Shown: positions 36,286 through 44,536, counted from the stretch's first letter. The stretch is 64,000 bases of DNA from an uncultured Oscillospiraceae bacterium (GCA_934573935.1 CAKTMO010000008.1:3690-67689), one strand, 5' to 3'. Numbers and translations are program-made. The notes: generated by a model from the letters alone, not told the origin.

Positions 36286-37472
36286 TACAGTTCCACGGTG
36301 AAATCGCCCTCCGCGGCGCGGCACAGACGCCGCTGACGCTCCCGTCCCACCGCCTCCTGCAGCGAGACGATGATGGCATTGGACACGAAGAAGCCCCGGG
36401 GCGTCAGACGCCAGCCCCGCTCTGTCCGCTGGGCAAGGCCATGGCTTTCATATTGCGTCAGCAGCTCCTCCATGGGTTGGAACTTCTGCCGGTATTGCCG
36501 TTCAAAATAGCCGCTGTCGATGCCCTGCGTTGTCCGCAGCGACAGCATGATGTACTCTAAATCCCGATCCAGCGGTGGGATCTCCTCCATCTCAGACAGT
36601 TGCAGGTCTCCGGCGATGTAGCTGTCCAGATCCCGCTCATAGGCGAAGCGCACGCCTCCCATGTCGGAGTGGGCGCCGGGGCCGAAGCCCGCGTATTCCC
36701 CCAGCGTCCAGTATTTCCAATTGTGGCGGCTTTCGTATCCAGGCAGGGCGAAATTGGAGATCTCATACTGCCCGTAGCCTTTCTCCACCAGATAGTCCAC
36801 TGTCCACAGGTACATATCCGCCTGTGTGTCGTCATCCGGCAGCTGTGCGGTTTCCCGCTGTTGCCACAGGGGCGTGTTGGGCTCCACCTTCAATCCGTAG
36901 CAGCTGATGTGCTGCGGCTCCAGCGCCAGGGCGGAACGCAGCGTGTCCTGCCAGGCTTCCAGCGTCTGCTGGGGCAGGCCGTAGATCAGGTCGAGGCTCA
37001 GATTTTCAAAGCCCGCCATCCGTGCGGCCGCCGCGGCCGACAGCACCTGATCCCAGGTATGTACCCGTCCGATGCGCCGCAGCAGTTCGTCGTCTGCCGC
37101 CTGTACTCCCAGAGAGAGACGAGTGAAGCCCGCCCGCCGCAGAAGGCGCAGGGTCTTCCAGTCTCCGGCGCTGTCGGGATTGGCTTCCAGCGTGATCTCC
37201 GCGTCCCGTGCCAGCGTAAAGCGCTTTTTTACGGTCTTTATCAGCCGCACCAGCCGCTTTTCCCCCAGATAGCTGGGGGTGCCGCCGCCGAAATACACGG
37301 TGTCCACCGTGTGGGCGGCGCAGCGGGGCGCCACCTCCTCGATATGGCGGATCAGGGCGTCGGTGTAGGCGTCCATTTTATCCTCGCTTTGTGCCAGCGA
37401 GTAGAAATCGCAGTAAGCGCATTTGCTTTTGCAGAAGGGGATATGCAGGTATAAGCCCAGGGGTCTCTCCAT
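36285..37472 (-). CDS. hemW: HemW-like radical SAM protein (heme chaperone)
   Basis: 395 aa. Radical SAM fold with CKSKCAYCDF (Cx3Cx2C, about residues 14-21), VDTVYFGGGTPSYL, ANPDS, SLGVQAADDELLRRIGR and the C-terminal HemN_C domain. HemW inserts heme into respiratory proteins; it lacks the extra features of true HemN oxidases. The start shares TAATG with the ferredoxin stop, so the ferredoxin may donate electrons to it (inference from coupling). Confidence 0.93.
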   Translation of the reverse strand: MERPLGLYLHIPFCKSKCAYCDFYSLAQSEDKMDAYTDALIRHIEEVAPRCAAHTVDTVYFGGGTPSYLGEKRLVRLIKTVKKRFTLARDAEITLEANPDSAGDWKTLRLLRRAGFTRLSLGVQAADDELLRRIGRVHTWDQVLSAAAAARMAGFENLSLDLIYGLPQQTLEAWQDTLRSALALEPQHISCYGLKVEPNTPLWQQRETAQLPDDDTQADMYLWTVDYLVEKGYGQYEISNFALPGYESRHNWKYWTLGEYAGFGPGAHSDMGGVRFAYERDLDSYIAGDLQLSEMEEIPPLDRDLEYIMLSLRTTQGIDSGYFERQYRQKFQPMEELLTQYESHGLAQRTERGWRLTPRGFFVSNAIIVSLQEAVGRERQRRLCRAAEGDFTVEL

Positions 37473-37717
37473 TATGCCTCCTCCTTTCGCTGGCGCTGGA
37501 TCATGGTAATGGCGTCATAAAAGCAGTTGACGCGGCAGGAGCGGCAGCCGATGCACCGCTCTACATCCAGGTCGTAGAAGCCGTCGGGCCGCTGGAACAT
37601 GCACTCCACCGGACAGAACATGGCGCACCAGCCGCACCCCGTGCAGGACACCGGATCGATCACGGCGTATTGCAGCGGCTTGCGGCCAAACAGATAGTAG
37701 TTGTCAGGAAGACTCAT
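37472..37717 (-). CDS. 4Fe-4S ferredoxin-type protein
   Basis: 81 aa with two cluster motifs: CTGCGWCAMFCPVEC (25-39) and CIGCRSCRVNC (55-65); in the second motif the usual Cx3CP ends in C-F instead of C-P. Small cytosolic electron carrier, coupled to hemW by a 1-bp overlap. Promoter immediately upstream. Confidence 0.9.
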   Translation of the reverse strand: MSLPDNYYLFGRKPLQYAVIDPVSCTGCGWCAMFCPVECMFQRPDGFYDLDVERCIGCRSCRVNCFYDAITMIQRQRKEEA

Positions 37718-37742
37718 GATGTGATACCTCGTTTCCGTGGCT

Positions 37743-37771
37743 ATTATACGTCAAAATGACCCTTTTATCAA
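37743..37771 (-). promoter_or_regulatory. Ferredoxin-hemW promoter
   Basis: TTGATA (37771-37766), 17 bp, TATAAT (37748-37743) on the minus strand. Confidence 0.8.
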
Positions 37772-37772
37772 T

Positions 37773-37801
37773 GCATGATTTTGCGGCTGTGTGAAATACT
37801 A
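37773..37801 (+). promoter_or_regulatory. Forespore (sigma-G/F type) promoter of spoVAC
   Basis: GCATG (37773-37777), 17 bp, AATACTA (37795-37801), matching sigma-G consensus GHATR / CATNHTA at all but one defined position. It abuts the divergent housekeeping promoter of the ferredoxin gene. Confidence 0.65.
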
Positions 37802-37821
37802 TCCACAAATCAGGAAAGGTC

Positions 37822-38268
37822 GTGGACAGCATGGACATGTCGCCCAAGCAGTATCAGGAATATTTGAAGAGCATCAACCCCAGATCGCCCCTGTGGAAGA
37901 ATGTGGCGCTGGCCTTTGTGGTGGGCGGCGCTATCTGCTGTGTGGGGCAGGCGCTGGGGGACTGGTATGGCTTTTTGGGGCTCTCCCTGTCGGATGCCGG
38001 TACTGCCACCTCGGTGACGCTGGTGTTCCTCTCGGCATTGTTTACGGGACTGGGACTGTATCACAAGCTGGCCCGCTATGCCGGCGCCGGTACTCTGGTG
38101 CCCATCACCGGATTTGCCAACGCCGTGGCCTCGCCCGCCATTGACTTTCGGGCGGAGGGCGTAGTTACCGGCACCGCCGTGAAAATGTTCACCGTGGCCG
38201 GACCCGTCATTGTGTTCGGCACTGCCGCCAGCGCTGTGTACGGTTTGCTGCTGTGGGCGATGCAGTAA
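37822..38268 (+). CDS. spoVAC: Stage V sporulation protein AC
   Basis: 148 aa with about four membrane helices: MSPKQYQEYLKSINPRSPLWKN then AFVVGGAICCVGQALGDWY and PITGFANAVASPAIDFRAEGVVTG, all typical of SpoVAC. It forms part of the inner spore membrane channel for Ca-dipicolinate. Start may be GTG 37822, or ATG 37831/37837. No spoVAD or spoVAE follows; a terminator comes 37 bp after the stop. Confidence 0.93.
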   Translation: MDSMDMSPKQYQEYLKSINPRSPLWKNVALAFVVGGAICCVGQALGDWYGFLGLSLSDAGTATSVTLVFLSALFTGLGLYHKLARYAGAGTLVPITGFANAVASPAIDFRAEGVVTGTAVKMFTVAGPVIVFGTAASAVYGLLLWAMQ

Positions 38269-38304
38269 GACCGCCTTATCAGGGACAATAGCTCCGTTAT
38301 TGGC

Positions 38305-38338
38305 AAGGAAAAGCCGCCTTTTGGCGGCTTTTCCTTAT
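38305..38338. terminator. Bidirectional terminator between spoVAC and nadE
   Basis: AAGGAAAAGCCGCC-TTTT-GGCGGCTTTTCCTT; overlaps the last codons of nadE by about 4 bp. Confidence 0.85.
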
Positions 38339-39117
38339 TTCTTATTGGGGTTATAGTAGTCGGTTGGCTCCTCCAGCACGATGGGCAGGCCGTTTTGATA
38401 CACCGGCAGCGTCTGGAATTTGAAGCGGCTGACAGCGTGCTTGCGGTCGATGTCCGCCTTGATCTTCTCGTCCACCACGCCGCGGCGGATGTATTCGTTC
38501 ACCGCGTGATAGGTGAAGCCCAGATTATCCTCATCGGTAAGACCTGTCAGGCCGTCAGACGGCGGCTTGATGAGAAAATGCTCCGGCAGGCCCAGGGCCC
38601 GGCCCAGGGCGATGACCTCTTCGGTGGTGTACATGCCCAGAGGGGAGAAGGCGCCGGCGCTGTCGCCGTAGATGGTGCAGTAGCCCACCCAATCCTCGCT
38701 GAGATTGCTGGTGTTGATGACGATGCCCTGTTCCACTGTTTGGGCTACGGCGTACAGGGTGGACATGCGGATGCGGCTGGGAAGGTTCACCAGCGTCTGG
38801 CGGCTGGGGGTCAGGCCCACCCGTTCCATCTCCTTCACCACACCCTGGACGGCGTCATGGATGTTGATGGTGACATGGGGGATGCCAAGCGTGTCCACCA
38901 GGCCGTGGGAGTAGTCGATATCCGGCTGCACGCCGTCGGGCATCAGCACGCCCATGACATTTTCCTTGCCGTAGGCAGCCACGGCTAGGGCGGCCACGGT
39001 GGAGCTGTCCTTGCCGCCGGAGATGCCGATAACGGCAGTCTTGCCGTGGCAGGCGGCCATCTGCTGGTGCATCCATTCCAGCAGACCGGCCAATTGCAGT
39101 TGAACGTTGAATTCCAT
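38335..39117 (-). CDS. nadE: NH3-dependent NAD+ synthetase
   Basis: 260 aa. Amidates nicotinate adenine dinucleotide to NAD+. PP-loop SGGKDSS (about 34-40), then GVLMPDGVQPD, NLPSRIRMSTLYAVAQ, GTSN-like NTSNLSEDWVGYCTIYGDSAGAFSPLG (in pieces). No glutaminase domain, so it uses ammonia. ATG 39117 has AAGGAGG 9 bp upstream. Confidence 0.95.
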   Translation of the reverse strand: MEFNVQLQLAGLLEWMHQQMAACHGKTAVIGISGGKDSSTVAALAVAAYGKENVMGVLMPDGVQPDIDYSHGLVDTLGIPHVTINIHDAVQGVVKEMERVGLTPSRQTLVNLPSRIRMSTLYAVAQTVEQGIVINTSNLSEDWVGYCTIYGDSAGAFSPLGMYTTEEVIALGRALGLPEHFLIKPPSDGLTGLTDEDNLGFTYHAVNEYIRRGVVDEKIKADIDRKHAVSRFKFQTLPVYQNGLPIVLEEPTDYYNPNKK

Positions 39118-39147
39118 GGAGTAAGCCTCCTTTATCACATTTGGTTT

Positions 39148-39176
39148 ATTGTAGCACAGGGGAGGGGCAAGCGCAA
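39148..39176 (-). promoter_or_regulatory. nadE promoter
   Basis: TTGCGC (39176-39171), 17 bp, TACAAT (39153-39148) on the minus strand. Confidence 0.65.
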
Positions 39177-39220
39177 GGATTTTAATTTATGCGGCGGGGC
39201 ACATGAATCCCGCCGAAAGA

Positions 39221-39412
39221 TCATTTCAGCCCCGCCAGATAGTCCAAAGTCACGTGGTAGTATTTTGCCAGCAGGATGGCGATATTCAGCGGGATCTCCC
39301 GCTCGCCGGATTCATAGCGTGCATAGGTGGTTTTGTGCATATGCAGTATTTCCGCCAGCTGGCGCTGGCTCAGGTCGGCGTCCTCTCTCAAATCGCGGAT
39401 CCGTTGATACAT
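39221..39412 (-). CDS. XRE-family transcriptional regulator
   Basis: 63 aa, essentially one Cro/cI helix-turn-helix: LSQRQLAEILHMHKTTYARYESGEREIPLNIAILLAKYYHVTLDYL (in pieces). ATG 39412 follows AAGGAGGG. It is divergent from a 58-aa gene, and the 84-bp space between them holds two related palindromes, so it probably represses its neighbour and itself. A weak hairpin (39189-39213) follows its stop. Confidence 0.9.
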   Translation of the reverse strand: MYQRIRDLREDADLSQRQLAEILHMHKTTYARYESGEREIPLNIAILLAKYYHVTLDYLAGLK

Positions 39413-39428
39413 AGGCCATCCCTCCTTA

Positions 39429-39457
39429 TTGACAGTGTACACCATTTGGTGTACACT
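39429..39457 (+). promoter_or_regulatory. Promoter of the 58-aa gene, covered by the operator
   Basis: TTGACA (39429-39434), 17 bp, TACACT (39452-39457); the hexamers lie within or at the edge of the palindrome at 39433-39458. Confidence 0.65.
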
Positions 39458-39458
39458 G
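39433..39458. promoter_or_regulatory. Operator palindrome 1
   Basis: Perfect 26-bp inverted repeat, arms CAGTGTACACCA / TGGTGTACACTG around TT. It overlaps the rightward promoter between the XRE gene and the 58-aa gene. Confidence 0.8.
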
Positions 39459-39469
39459 CTTTTGAATAG

Positions 39470-39483
39470 ACACCATTCGGTGT
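39470..39483. promoter_or_regulatory. Operator palindrome 2
   Basis: ACACC-ATTC-GGTGT, the same ACACCA/TGGTGT core as palindrome 1, centred 31 bp away (about three helical turns), just before the 58-aa gene's ribosome site. Confidence 0.7.
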
Positions 39484-39496
39484 TCAAGGAGGTAAT

Positions 39497-39673
39497 ATGG
39501 GAGAAAAGACGTGTAAGAATTCTGCCTACTTCCGGCTGCATTACATCCGATATGGGCGAGGAAAGTATTCATCTCTGCACTACGGACATTGCGTAAAGCC
39601 GCGGCTGAAGAAGAGAGAGGAGAATGAAAAAGCGTGCGTGTATTGGAGGGAAAAGAATGCAGAAGAAGAGTAG
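39497..39673 (+). CDS. 58-aa Cys-containing protein, paralog 2
   Basis: 58 aa, not recognised. Excellent AAGGAGGTAAT before the ATG. Shares F-R-x-H-Y-I, Y/C-G-H-C-V-x-P-R-L-K-x-R and K-A-C with the 58-aa product at 16988-17164. It keeps Cys6, Cys32 and Cys47; positions matching Cys10 and Cys30 of the paralog are Ser and Tyr. C-terminus highly charged. Under the probable control of the divergent XRE regulator. Function unknown. Confidence 0.8.
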   Translation: MGEKTCKNSAYFRLHYIRYGRGKYSSLHYGHCVKPRLKKREENEKACVYWREKNAEEE

Positions 39674-39725
39674 GGGTAGGAGTATCACTGCTTTGTGCGC
39701 TAAAATGTTACGGGGCGGATTTAGA

Positions 39726-39845
39726 GACTCTCCTTTGCACGGGGAGCTGTCAGCTGTAAGGCTGACTGAGGGGTTGTCTGCCATTGGCAATCCCTCCGTC
39801 AACGCTTCGCGTTGCCACCTCCCTTTGCATAAGGGAGGCTTTGGT
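39726..39845 (-). repeat. Family A palindromic repeat, copy 4
   Basis: Inverted orientation. Read on the minus strand: CCAAAGCCTCCCTT..AAGGGAGG, GGCAACGCGAAGCGTTG, a GGGATTGCC..GGCAGACAACCCC centre, GTCAGCCTTACAGCTGAC, CAGCTCCCC. Lies between the 58-aa gene and aspS. Confidence 0.85.
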
Positions 39846-39879
39846 CCCTGCAATAATACGAAAAGGACTGTTTTTAACA

Positions 39880-39911
39880 AAAAAAGGAAGCCCGTTGGGC
39901 TTCCTTTTTCG
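39880..39911 (-). terminator. Terminator of aspS
   Basis: AAAAAGGAAGCCC-AAC-GGGCTTCCTTTTTT on the minus strand, 12 bp after the stop. Confidence 0.85.
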
Positions 39912-39923
39912 GTAAACGGTAAC

Positions 39924-41702
39924 TCAGTCGTCCTTTTCGACCTCGCCGACGATGGCGATGTGCAGCTCGTCCAGCTGCTTCTGCTCGACGGTGGAGGGGG
40001 CGCCCATCATGATATCCTGGGCGTTCTTGTTCATGGGGAAGGGGATGATCTCGCGGATGGAGCTCTCGCCCGCCAGCAGCATCACCATGCGGTCCACGCC
40101 CGGGGCGATACCGGCATGGGGAGGCGCACCGTAGCAGAAGGCGTTGTACATGGCGGGGAACTTCTTCTTCACGTCCTCCTCGCCCAGACGCACCAGCTCG
40201 AAGGCCTTAATCATGATCTCGGGGTCGTGGTTACGGACAGCGCCGGAGGAGAGCTCCACGCCGTTGCACACCAGGTCGTACTGGTTGGCGTAGATATCCA
40301 GCGGATCCATCTCGCCCCGCTCGGCCTTCAGCAGCACCTCCATGCCGCCGTTGGGCATAGAGAAGGGGTTGTGGCAGAATTCCAGCTCGCCGCTCTCGTC
40401 GCCGATCTCGTACATGGGGAAGTCCACGATCCAGCAGAATTCATAGCGCTCCTTGTCCATGTGGCCCTCGCAGGCGGCGCCGAAGGTCTTGATCATCACG
40501 CCCACGGACTTGATGGCGTACTGGCCCGCGGCCACGACGACCAGGGTGTTGGGCTTCAGGTCCAGGACCTTGGCCAGCGCGTCCTTCTTGCCGGAGACGA
40601 ACTTGGCGATGCCGCCGGCCAGCTCGCCGTTTTCGTCCACCTTGAACCAGTAGCCCTTGGAGCCGGACTGCACCTCGCAGTCGGTCAGCAGCTTTTCGAT
40701 CTGCTTGCGGGTCAGGGTGCAGTTGGTGATGTCCACCATCTTCACGGTCTGGCCCTTCAGGGCCTCAAACTCGCTGTCGGCGAACAGGTCGGTGACGTTT
40801 TTGCAGGTCAGGTCGATGCGCAGATCGGGCTTATCGGAGCCGTAGGTCTCCATGGCGGTGTTGTAGGGGATGCGGCGGAAGGGGGCGCTGGAGGCCACAT
40901 TGTAGGTGCCGAACTTGGCAAAGATGGGGGGCAGCACATCCTCCAGCACGGCGAACACGTCGTCCTGGGTGGCGAAGGCCATTTCCATATCCAGCTGATA
41001 GAACTCGCCGGGGGAGCGGTCGCCGCGGGCGTCCTCGTCGCGGAAGCAGGGGGCGATCTGGAAGTAACGGTCGAAGCCGGAGGTCATCAGCAGCTGCTTG
41101 AACTGCTGGGGCGCCTGGGGCAGCGCGTAGAATTTGCCGGGGTGCTTGCGGGCGGGCACCAGATAGTCGCGGGCGCCCTCGGGGGAGCTGGCGGTCAGGA
41201 TGGGGGTGGTGATCTCCAGGAAGCCGTGTTCCATCATGGAGGCGCGAAGGGCGGCCACCACCTGGCAGCGCAGGATGATATTCTGCTTCACGGCGGGGTT
41301 GCGCAGGTCCAGGAAACGGTACTTCAGGCGTGCGGTCTCGTCCGCCTCGCGGCTGCGGTTGATCTCGAAGGGCAGGGAGTTATAGCGGCAGCGGCCCAGC
41401 ACCTCGATCTTGCTGGGGACCACCTCCACGTCGCCGGTGGCCTGCTTGGGGTTCTTGCTGGCACGTTCGCGGACGGTGCCCTCCACAGAGATGGTGGATT
41501 CTTTGTTGAGGTCGTTGATGAGGTTCATCATCTCCTCGTTCTCCACCACCACCTGGGTGGTGCCGTAAAAGTCACGCAGCACCACAAAGGCGAAGTTCTG
41601 ACCCACCGTGCGGACGTTTTCCATCCAGCCCACGATCTTGACCTGCTGGCCGACGTGCTCCAAGCGCAGCTCGTTGCAGGTATGTGTACGCATCTGCATC
41701 AT
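39924..41702 (-). CDS. aspS: Aspartyl-tRNA synthetase
   Basis: 592 aa bacterial class IIb enzyme. N-terminal OB-fold anticodon domain (QVKIVGWMENVRTVGQNFAFVVLRDFYG in pieces), catalytic motif 2 (QIAPCFRDEDARGDRSPGEFYQLD in pieces), GAD insertion domain, motif 3 GIAPGVDRMVMLLAG. ATG 41702 follows AAAAGGAG by 9 bp; the upstream open frame is repeat-derived. Downstream of hisS, the usual hisS-aspS order, but with a family A repeat between them. Confidence 0.97.
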   Translation of the reverse strand: MMQMRTHTCNELRLEHVGQQVKIVGWMENVRTVGQNFAFVVLRDFYGTTQVVVENEEMMNLINDLNKESTISVEGTVRERASKNPKQATGDVEVVPSKIEVLGRCRYNSLPFEINRSREADETARLKYRFLDLRNPAVKQNIILRCQVVAALRASMMEHGFLEITTPILTASSPEGARDYLVPARKHPGKFYALPQAPQQFKQLLMTSGFDRYFQIAPCFRDEDARGDRSPGEFYQLDMEMAFATQDDVFAVLEDVLPPIFAKFGTYNVASSAPFRRIPYNTAMETYGSDKPDLRIDLTCKNVTDLFADSEFEALKGQTVKMVDITNCTLTRKQIEKLLTDCEVQSGSKGYWFKVDENGELAGGIAKFVSGKKDALAKVLDLKPNTLVVVAAGQYAIKSVGVMIKTFGAACEGHMDKERYEFCWIVDFPMYEIGDESGELEFCHNPFSMPNGGMEVLLKAERGEMDPLDIYANQYDLVCNGVELSSGAVRNHDPEIMIKAFELVRLGEEDVKKKFPAMYNAFCYGAPPHAGIAPGVDRMVMLLAGESSIREIIPFPMNKNAQDIMMGAPSTVEQKQLDELHIAIVGEVEKDD

Positions 41703-41779
41703 ACTGTTTTTCTCCTTTTTATGATAATGATTTGTATAGATTGAATGGGATATTACGGAAAGTTGTTGGGTTTGCGAGG

Positions 41780-41906
41780 CCAAAGCCTTCCTCTGTGAGG
41801 GAGGTGTCATGACCGGAGGTCATGACGGAGGGAGAGAACAAAAAGCTCAAATTCTCTCCCCCAGTCTCGCTGCGCTCGACAGCCCCCTCCCAGAGGGGGC
41901 CTTTGG
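41780..41906 (+). repeat. Family A palindromic repeat, copy 5
   Basis: CCAAAGCCTTCCTC..GAGGGAGG, TCATGACCGGAGGTCATGA, central GAGAGAA..TTCTCTC, GTCTCGC-TGCGCTCGAC, AGCCCCCTC..GAGGGGGCCTTTGG. A further partial unit (CCCCTTTACACAAGGGG, 41929-41947) and a GCGCTC/GAAGCGC hairpin follow up to the hisS stop. Fills the 280-bp hisS-aspS gap. Confidence 0.85.
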
Positions 41907-41982
41907 AGTGGTCGTGCTCGGATCGCATCCCCTTTACACAAGGGGGTCTTTGAGGTGGTCGCGCTCGGAAGCGCGAAACCCC

Positions 41983-43338
41983 TCACTCCACAATGACCTT
42001 CCCCTTATTCCGCTCCGTCAGATCCTCGCGGATCATGAGGATGGCGTCAGCCACGGGGAGCTTGGTCTGGGCGCCGGTGGTCATGTTTTTGCAGGAAACC
42101 ATGCCGGCGGCGATCTCGTCTTCGCCCAGGAACAGGACATAGGGGATGGACAGCTTGTCGGCGTAGTTCATCTTGGCCTTGAACTTTTTGGGCTCGGTGT
42201 ACAGTTGGGTGCGGATACCGGCACGGCGCAGGGCGGTGGCGGCGTCGATGGCGGGGGAGAGCTCCTCCGTCATGGGCAGCACCAGCACATCGCAGGGGGC
42301 GGTGGGCAGATCGCCGTTGAGCATCTTCTGTTCACCCAGGACATAGAACAGGCGGGTCAGGCCGATGGAGATGCCCACGCCGGGCAGCTGTTTATCGGTG
42401 TAATACTCCGCCAGATTGTCGTAGCGGCCGCCGGAGCAGACGGAGCCGATCTCCGGATGATCCAGCAGAGTGGTCTCGTACACGGTGCCGGTATAATAGT
42501 CCAGGCCCCGGGCAATGGTCAGATCCACGGCAAAGTTCTCCTCGGGCACGCCGAAGGAGGCGAGGTACTTCACCACGGTCTTCAGCTGATCCAGGCCCTC
42601 GTCGAACACCTCGTTGCGTCCGGCGTAGCCCTCCAGGGCGGCGATGACCTGGGCGTTGTCGCCGGTGATGGCGATAAACTTCAAAATCTCCGCCGCCTGG
42701 GTCTCGTCAAGGCCCACGTCCTCCATCAGCAGGGTACGGACCTTTTCCGCGCCGATTTTGTCCAGCTTGTCCACGGTGCGCATGATGTCGCCGGAGCGCT
42801 CCGTCAGACCCTGCATGGCGTAAAAGCCGTTGAGGATGCGGCGGTTGTTGACACGGATCTGGAAGCGCTTCAGCCCCAGCTCGGTAAAGGTCTGATAGAT
42901 GATGGCGGGGATCTCCGCTTCGTTGGTGATGTCCAGCTTGCCGTCGCCGATCACGTCGATGTCGGCCTGATAGAACTCGCGGAAACGGCCCCGCTGGGCC
43001 CGCTCGCCGCGATAGACTTTGCCGATCTGATAGCGGCGGAAGGGGAAGCTCAGTTCGTTATAGTGCAGCGCCACATATTTGGCCAGGGGCACCGTCAGGT
43101 CAAACCGCAGGGACAGGTCGGCGTCGCCCTTCTGGAAGCGGTAGATCTGCTTTTCCGTCTCGCCGCCGCCTTTGGCCAGCAGCACCTCGCTGGCCTCGAT
43201 CAGCGGGGTGTCCAGCGGGGTAAAGCCGTACAGGCTGTAGGTTTTGCGGAGGATGTCCATCATCCGCTCCATCTGCTGCTGGGGCGCGGGCAGCAGCTCC
43301 ATAAAACCGGATAGCGTCCGGGGCTTCATCTTTTCCAT
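41983..43338 (-). CDS. hisS: Histidyl-tRNA synthetase
   Basis: 451 aa class II synthetase. Motif 2 YRGERAQRGRFREFYQADIDVIG (in pieces), the histidine-specific ARGLDYYTGTVYE and GGRYDNLAEYY, and a C-terminal anticodon domain (from about 335). ATG 43338 with GAGGAAG upstream. Its stop TGA is directly followed by GGGGTTTCGCGC, the end of repeat sequence. Confidence 0.96.
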   Translation of the reverse strand: MEKMKPRTLSGFMELLPAPQQQMERMMDILRKTYSLYGFTPLDTPLIEASEVLLAKGGGETEKQIYRFQKGDADLSLRFDLTVPLAKYVALHYNELSFPFRRYQIGKVYRGERAQRGRFREFYQADIDVIGDGKLDITNEAEIPAIIYQTFTELGLKRFQIRVNNRRILNGFYAMQGLTERSGDIMRTVDKLDKIGAEKVRTLLMEDVGLDETQAAEILKFIAITGDNAQVIAALEGYAGRNEVFDEGLDQLKTVVKYLASFGVPEENFAVDLTIARGLDYYTGTVYETTLLDHPEIGSVCSGGRYDNLAEYYTDKQLPGVGISIGLTRLFYVLGEQKMLNGDLPTAPCDVLVLPMTEELSPAIDAATALRRAGIRTQLYTEPKKFKAKMNYADKLSIPYVLFLGEDEIAAGMVSCKNMTTGAQTKLPVADAILMIREDLTERNKGKVIVE

Positions 43339-43354
43339 GGGGATCTTCCTCTCT

Positions 43355-43855
43355 TTATTCTTCGCCGCCGGTGGGGTCGGGCTCCTCCGCGGGAGCGCTC
43401 TCCGCCGGAGCGGGTGCTTCTTCTTTGTCGTACATGTCCAGCGTGTCGATGAGCCCGTGGATGTTGCTCTCTACGCTGAGGGCGTTGACCTTGTGGGCAT
43501 CCTCACCCTGGGACAGCTCGTTGACCACCTCCTGCCAGATGCGGTCGGCCTCGTTGCCCTTGCGCTTGCCGATCTGATAGCCCAGGACTGTCAGGCCTGC
43601 CGCCACCACGGCGAACAGCAGCCCCAGCTTGGGCAGCAGGCAGATCAGCACACTGCCGATGAATAAGCCGGTAAAGGCGCCGATGTCCCGGTATTGGACG
43701 CCGACCTTGCGGAACACGAATTTTTTGTCCCGCAGGCGTTTCATGTGGGCTAGCTCCAGAAAGCTGACGACCACCCGCAGCACGCACAGGCCGCAGACGG
43801 GGATCATGTAGTTATAGAGGTTGTCATACAACCAGTTTAATGCAGTTTGTATCAA
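43355..43855 (-). CDS. Hypothetical membrane protein
   Basis: 166 aa, not recognised. Three probable membrane segments (about 15-35, 60-78, 80-98) and a cytosolic C-terminus rich in Glu/Pro/Ala (last 30 residues). 16 bp upstream of hisS on the same strand, so probably cotranscribed with it. A basic segment (HMKRLRDKKFVFRK) separates the helices. Confidence 0.7.
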   Translation of the reverse strand: MIQTALNWLYDNLYNYMIPVCGLCVLRVVVSFLELAHMKRLRDKKFVFRKVGVQYRDIGAFTGLFIGSVLICLLPKLGLLFAVVAAGLTVLGYQIGKRKGNEADRIWQEVVNELSQGEDAHKVNALSVESNIHGLIDTLDMYDKEEAPAPAESAPAEEPDPTGGEE

Positions 43856-43954
43856 TGTTTTCTCTCTCCTTGTTGTTTGTTGCTGTTAGGGAAAATACTG
43901 CGTGCGCTGTCATTCCGAGACAGTGACCGATGTCACTGTCGTGGGAATCCGTCC

Positions 43955-44070
43955 TTGGCCCCCTCTGAGAGGGGGCTGTCACCGAAGGTGACTGGGGGAG
44001 AGAATAAAAGACTTAAATTCTCTCCCTCCGGCGCTTCGCGCCACCTCCCTCGCAGAGGGAGGCTTTTGGA
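43955..44070 (-). repeat. Family A palindromic repeat, copy 6
   Basis: Inverted orientation; the cleanest copy: TTGGCCCCCTC..GAGGGGGC, GTCACC-GAA-GGTGAC, GGGAGAGAA..TTCTCTCCC, CCGGCGC-TTC-GCGCC, CCTCCCTC..GAGGGAGGC. Lies between mgsA and the 166-aa gene (230-bp gap). Confidence 0.85.
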
Positions 44071-44085
44071 GGTGTGCCTCGTCCC

Positions 44086-44502
44086 TCACGCCGTGAATGG
44101 CTTGGTCTTGGGATTGACGATATCGCGCCAGTCCAGATCGCCCCGTGCCAGACCCAGCACCAGCATTTCAGCGCAGGCCAGGTTGGTGGCGATGGGGATA
44201 TTGTTCTTGTCGCACAGCTTGGCGATATACAGAATATCCTCATGGGTGGTGCGCTTATTGGGATCGTCGAAGCACAGCACCATGTCGATCTCGTTATAGG
44301 CGATGCGGGCGGCGATCTGCTGGCCGCCGCCGTTTTCAAAGGTCAGAAAGCGGTGGACCTTCAGACCGGTGGCCTCCTGCACCTGTTTGCCGGTGTTGGC
44401 GGTGGCACACAGGGTATGCTGGGCCAAAATGCCGCAGTAGGCGGTGCAGAACTGCACCATCAGCTCCTTGCGGTTATCGTGGGCGATCAGGGCGATGTTC
44501 AT
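44086..44502 (-). CDS. mgsA: Methylglyoxal synthase
   Basis: 138 aa. Converts dihydroxyacetone phosphate to methylglyoxal and phosphate, relieving sugar-phosphate stress. Motifs: IALIAHDNRKE near the start, ANTGKQVQEATGL, GGGQQIAARIA (GGDQQIG-like, with Gln in the usual Asp position), and DDPNKRTTHEDI. 34 bp downstream of the MinD-like gene. Confidence 0.94.
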   Translation of the reverse strand: MNIALIAHDNRKELMVQFCTAYCGILAQHTLCATANTGKQVQEATGLKVHRFLTFENGGGQQIAARIAYNEIDMVLCFDDPNKRTTHEDILYIAKLCDKNNIPIATNLACAEMLVLGLARGDLDWRDIVNPKTKPFTA

Positions 44503-44536
44503 ATCGTTTCAGCTCCTTTACTGAGTATGTATCCGG

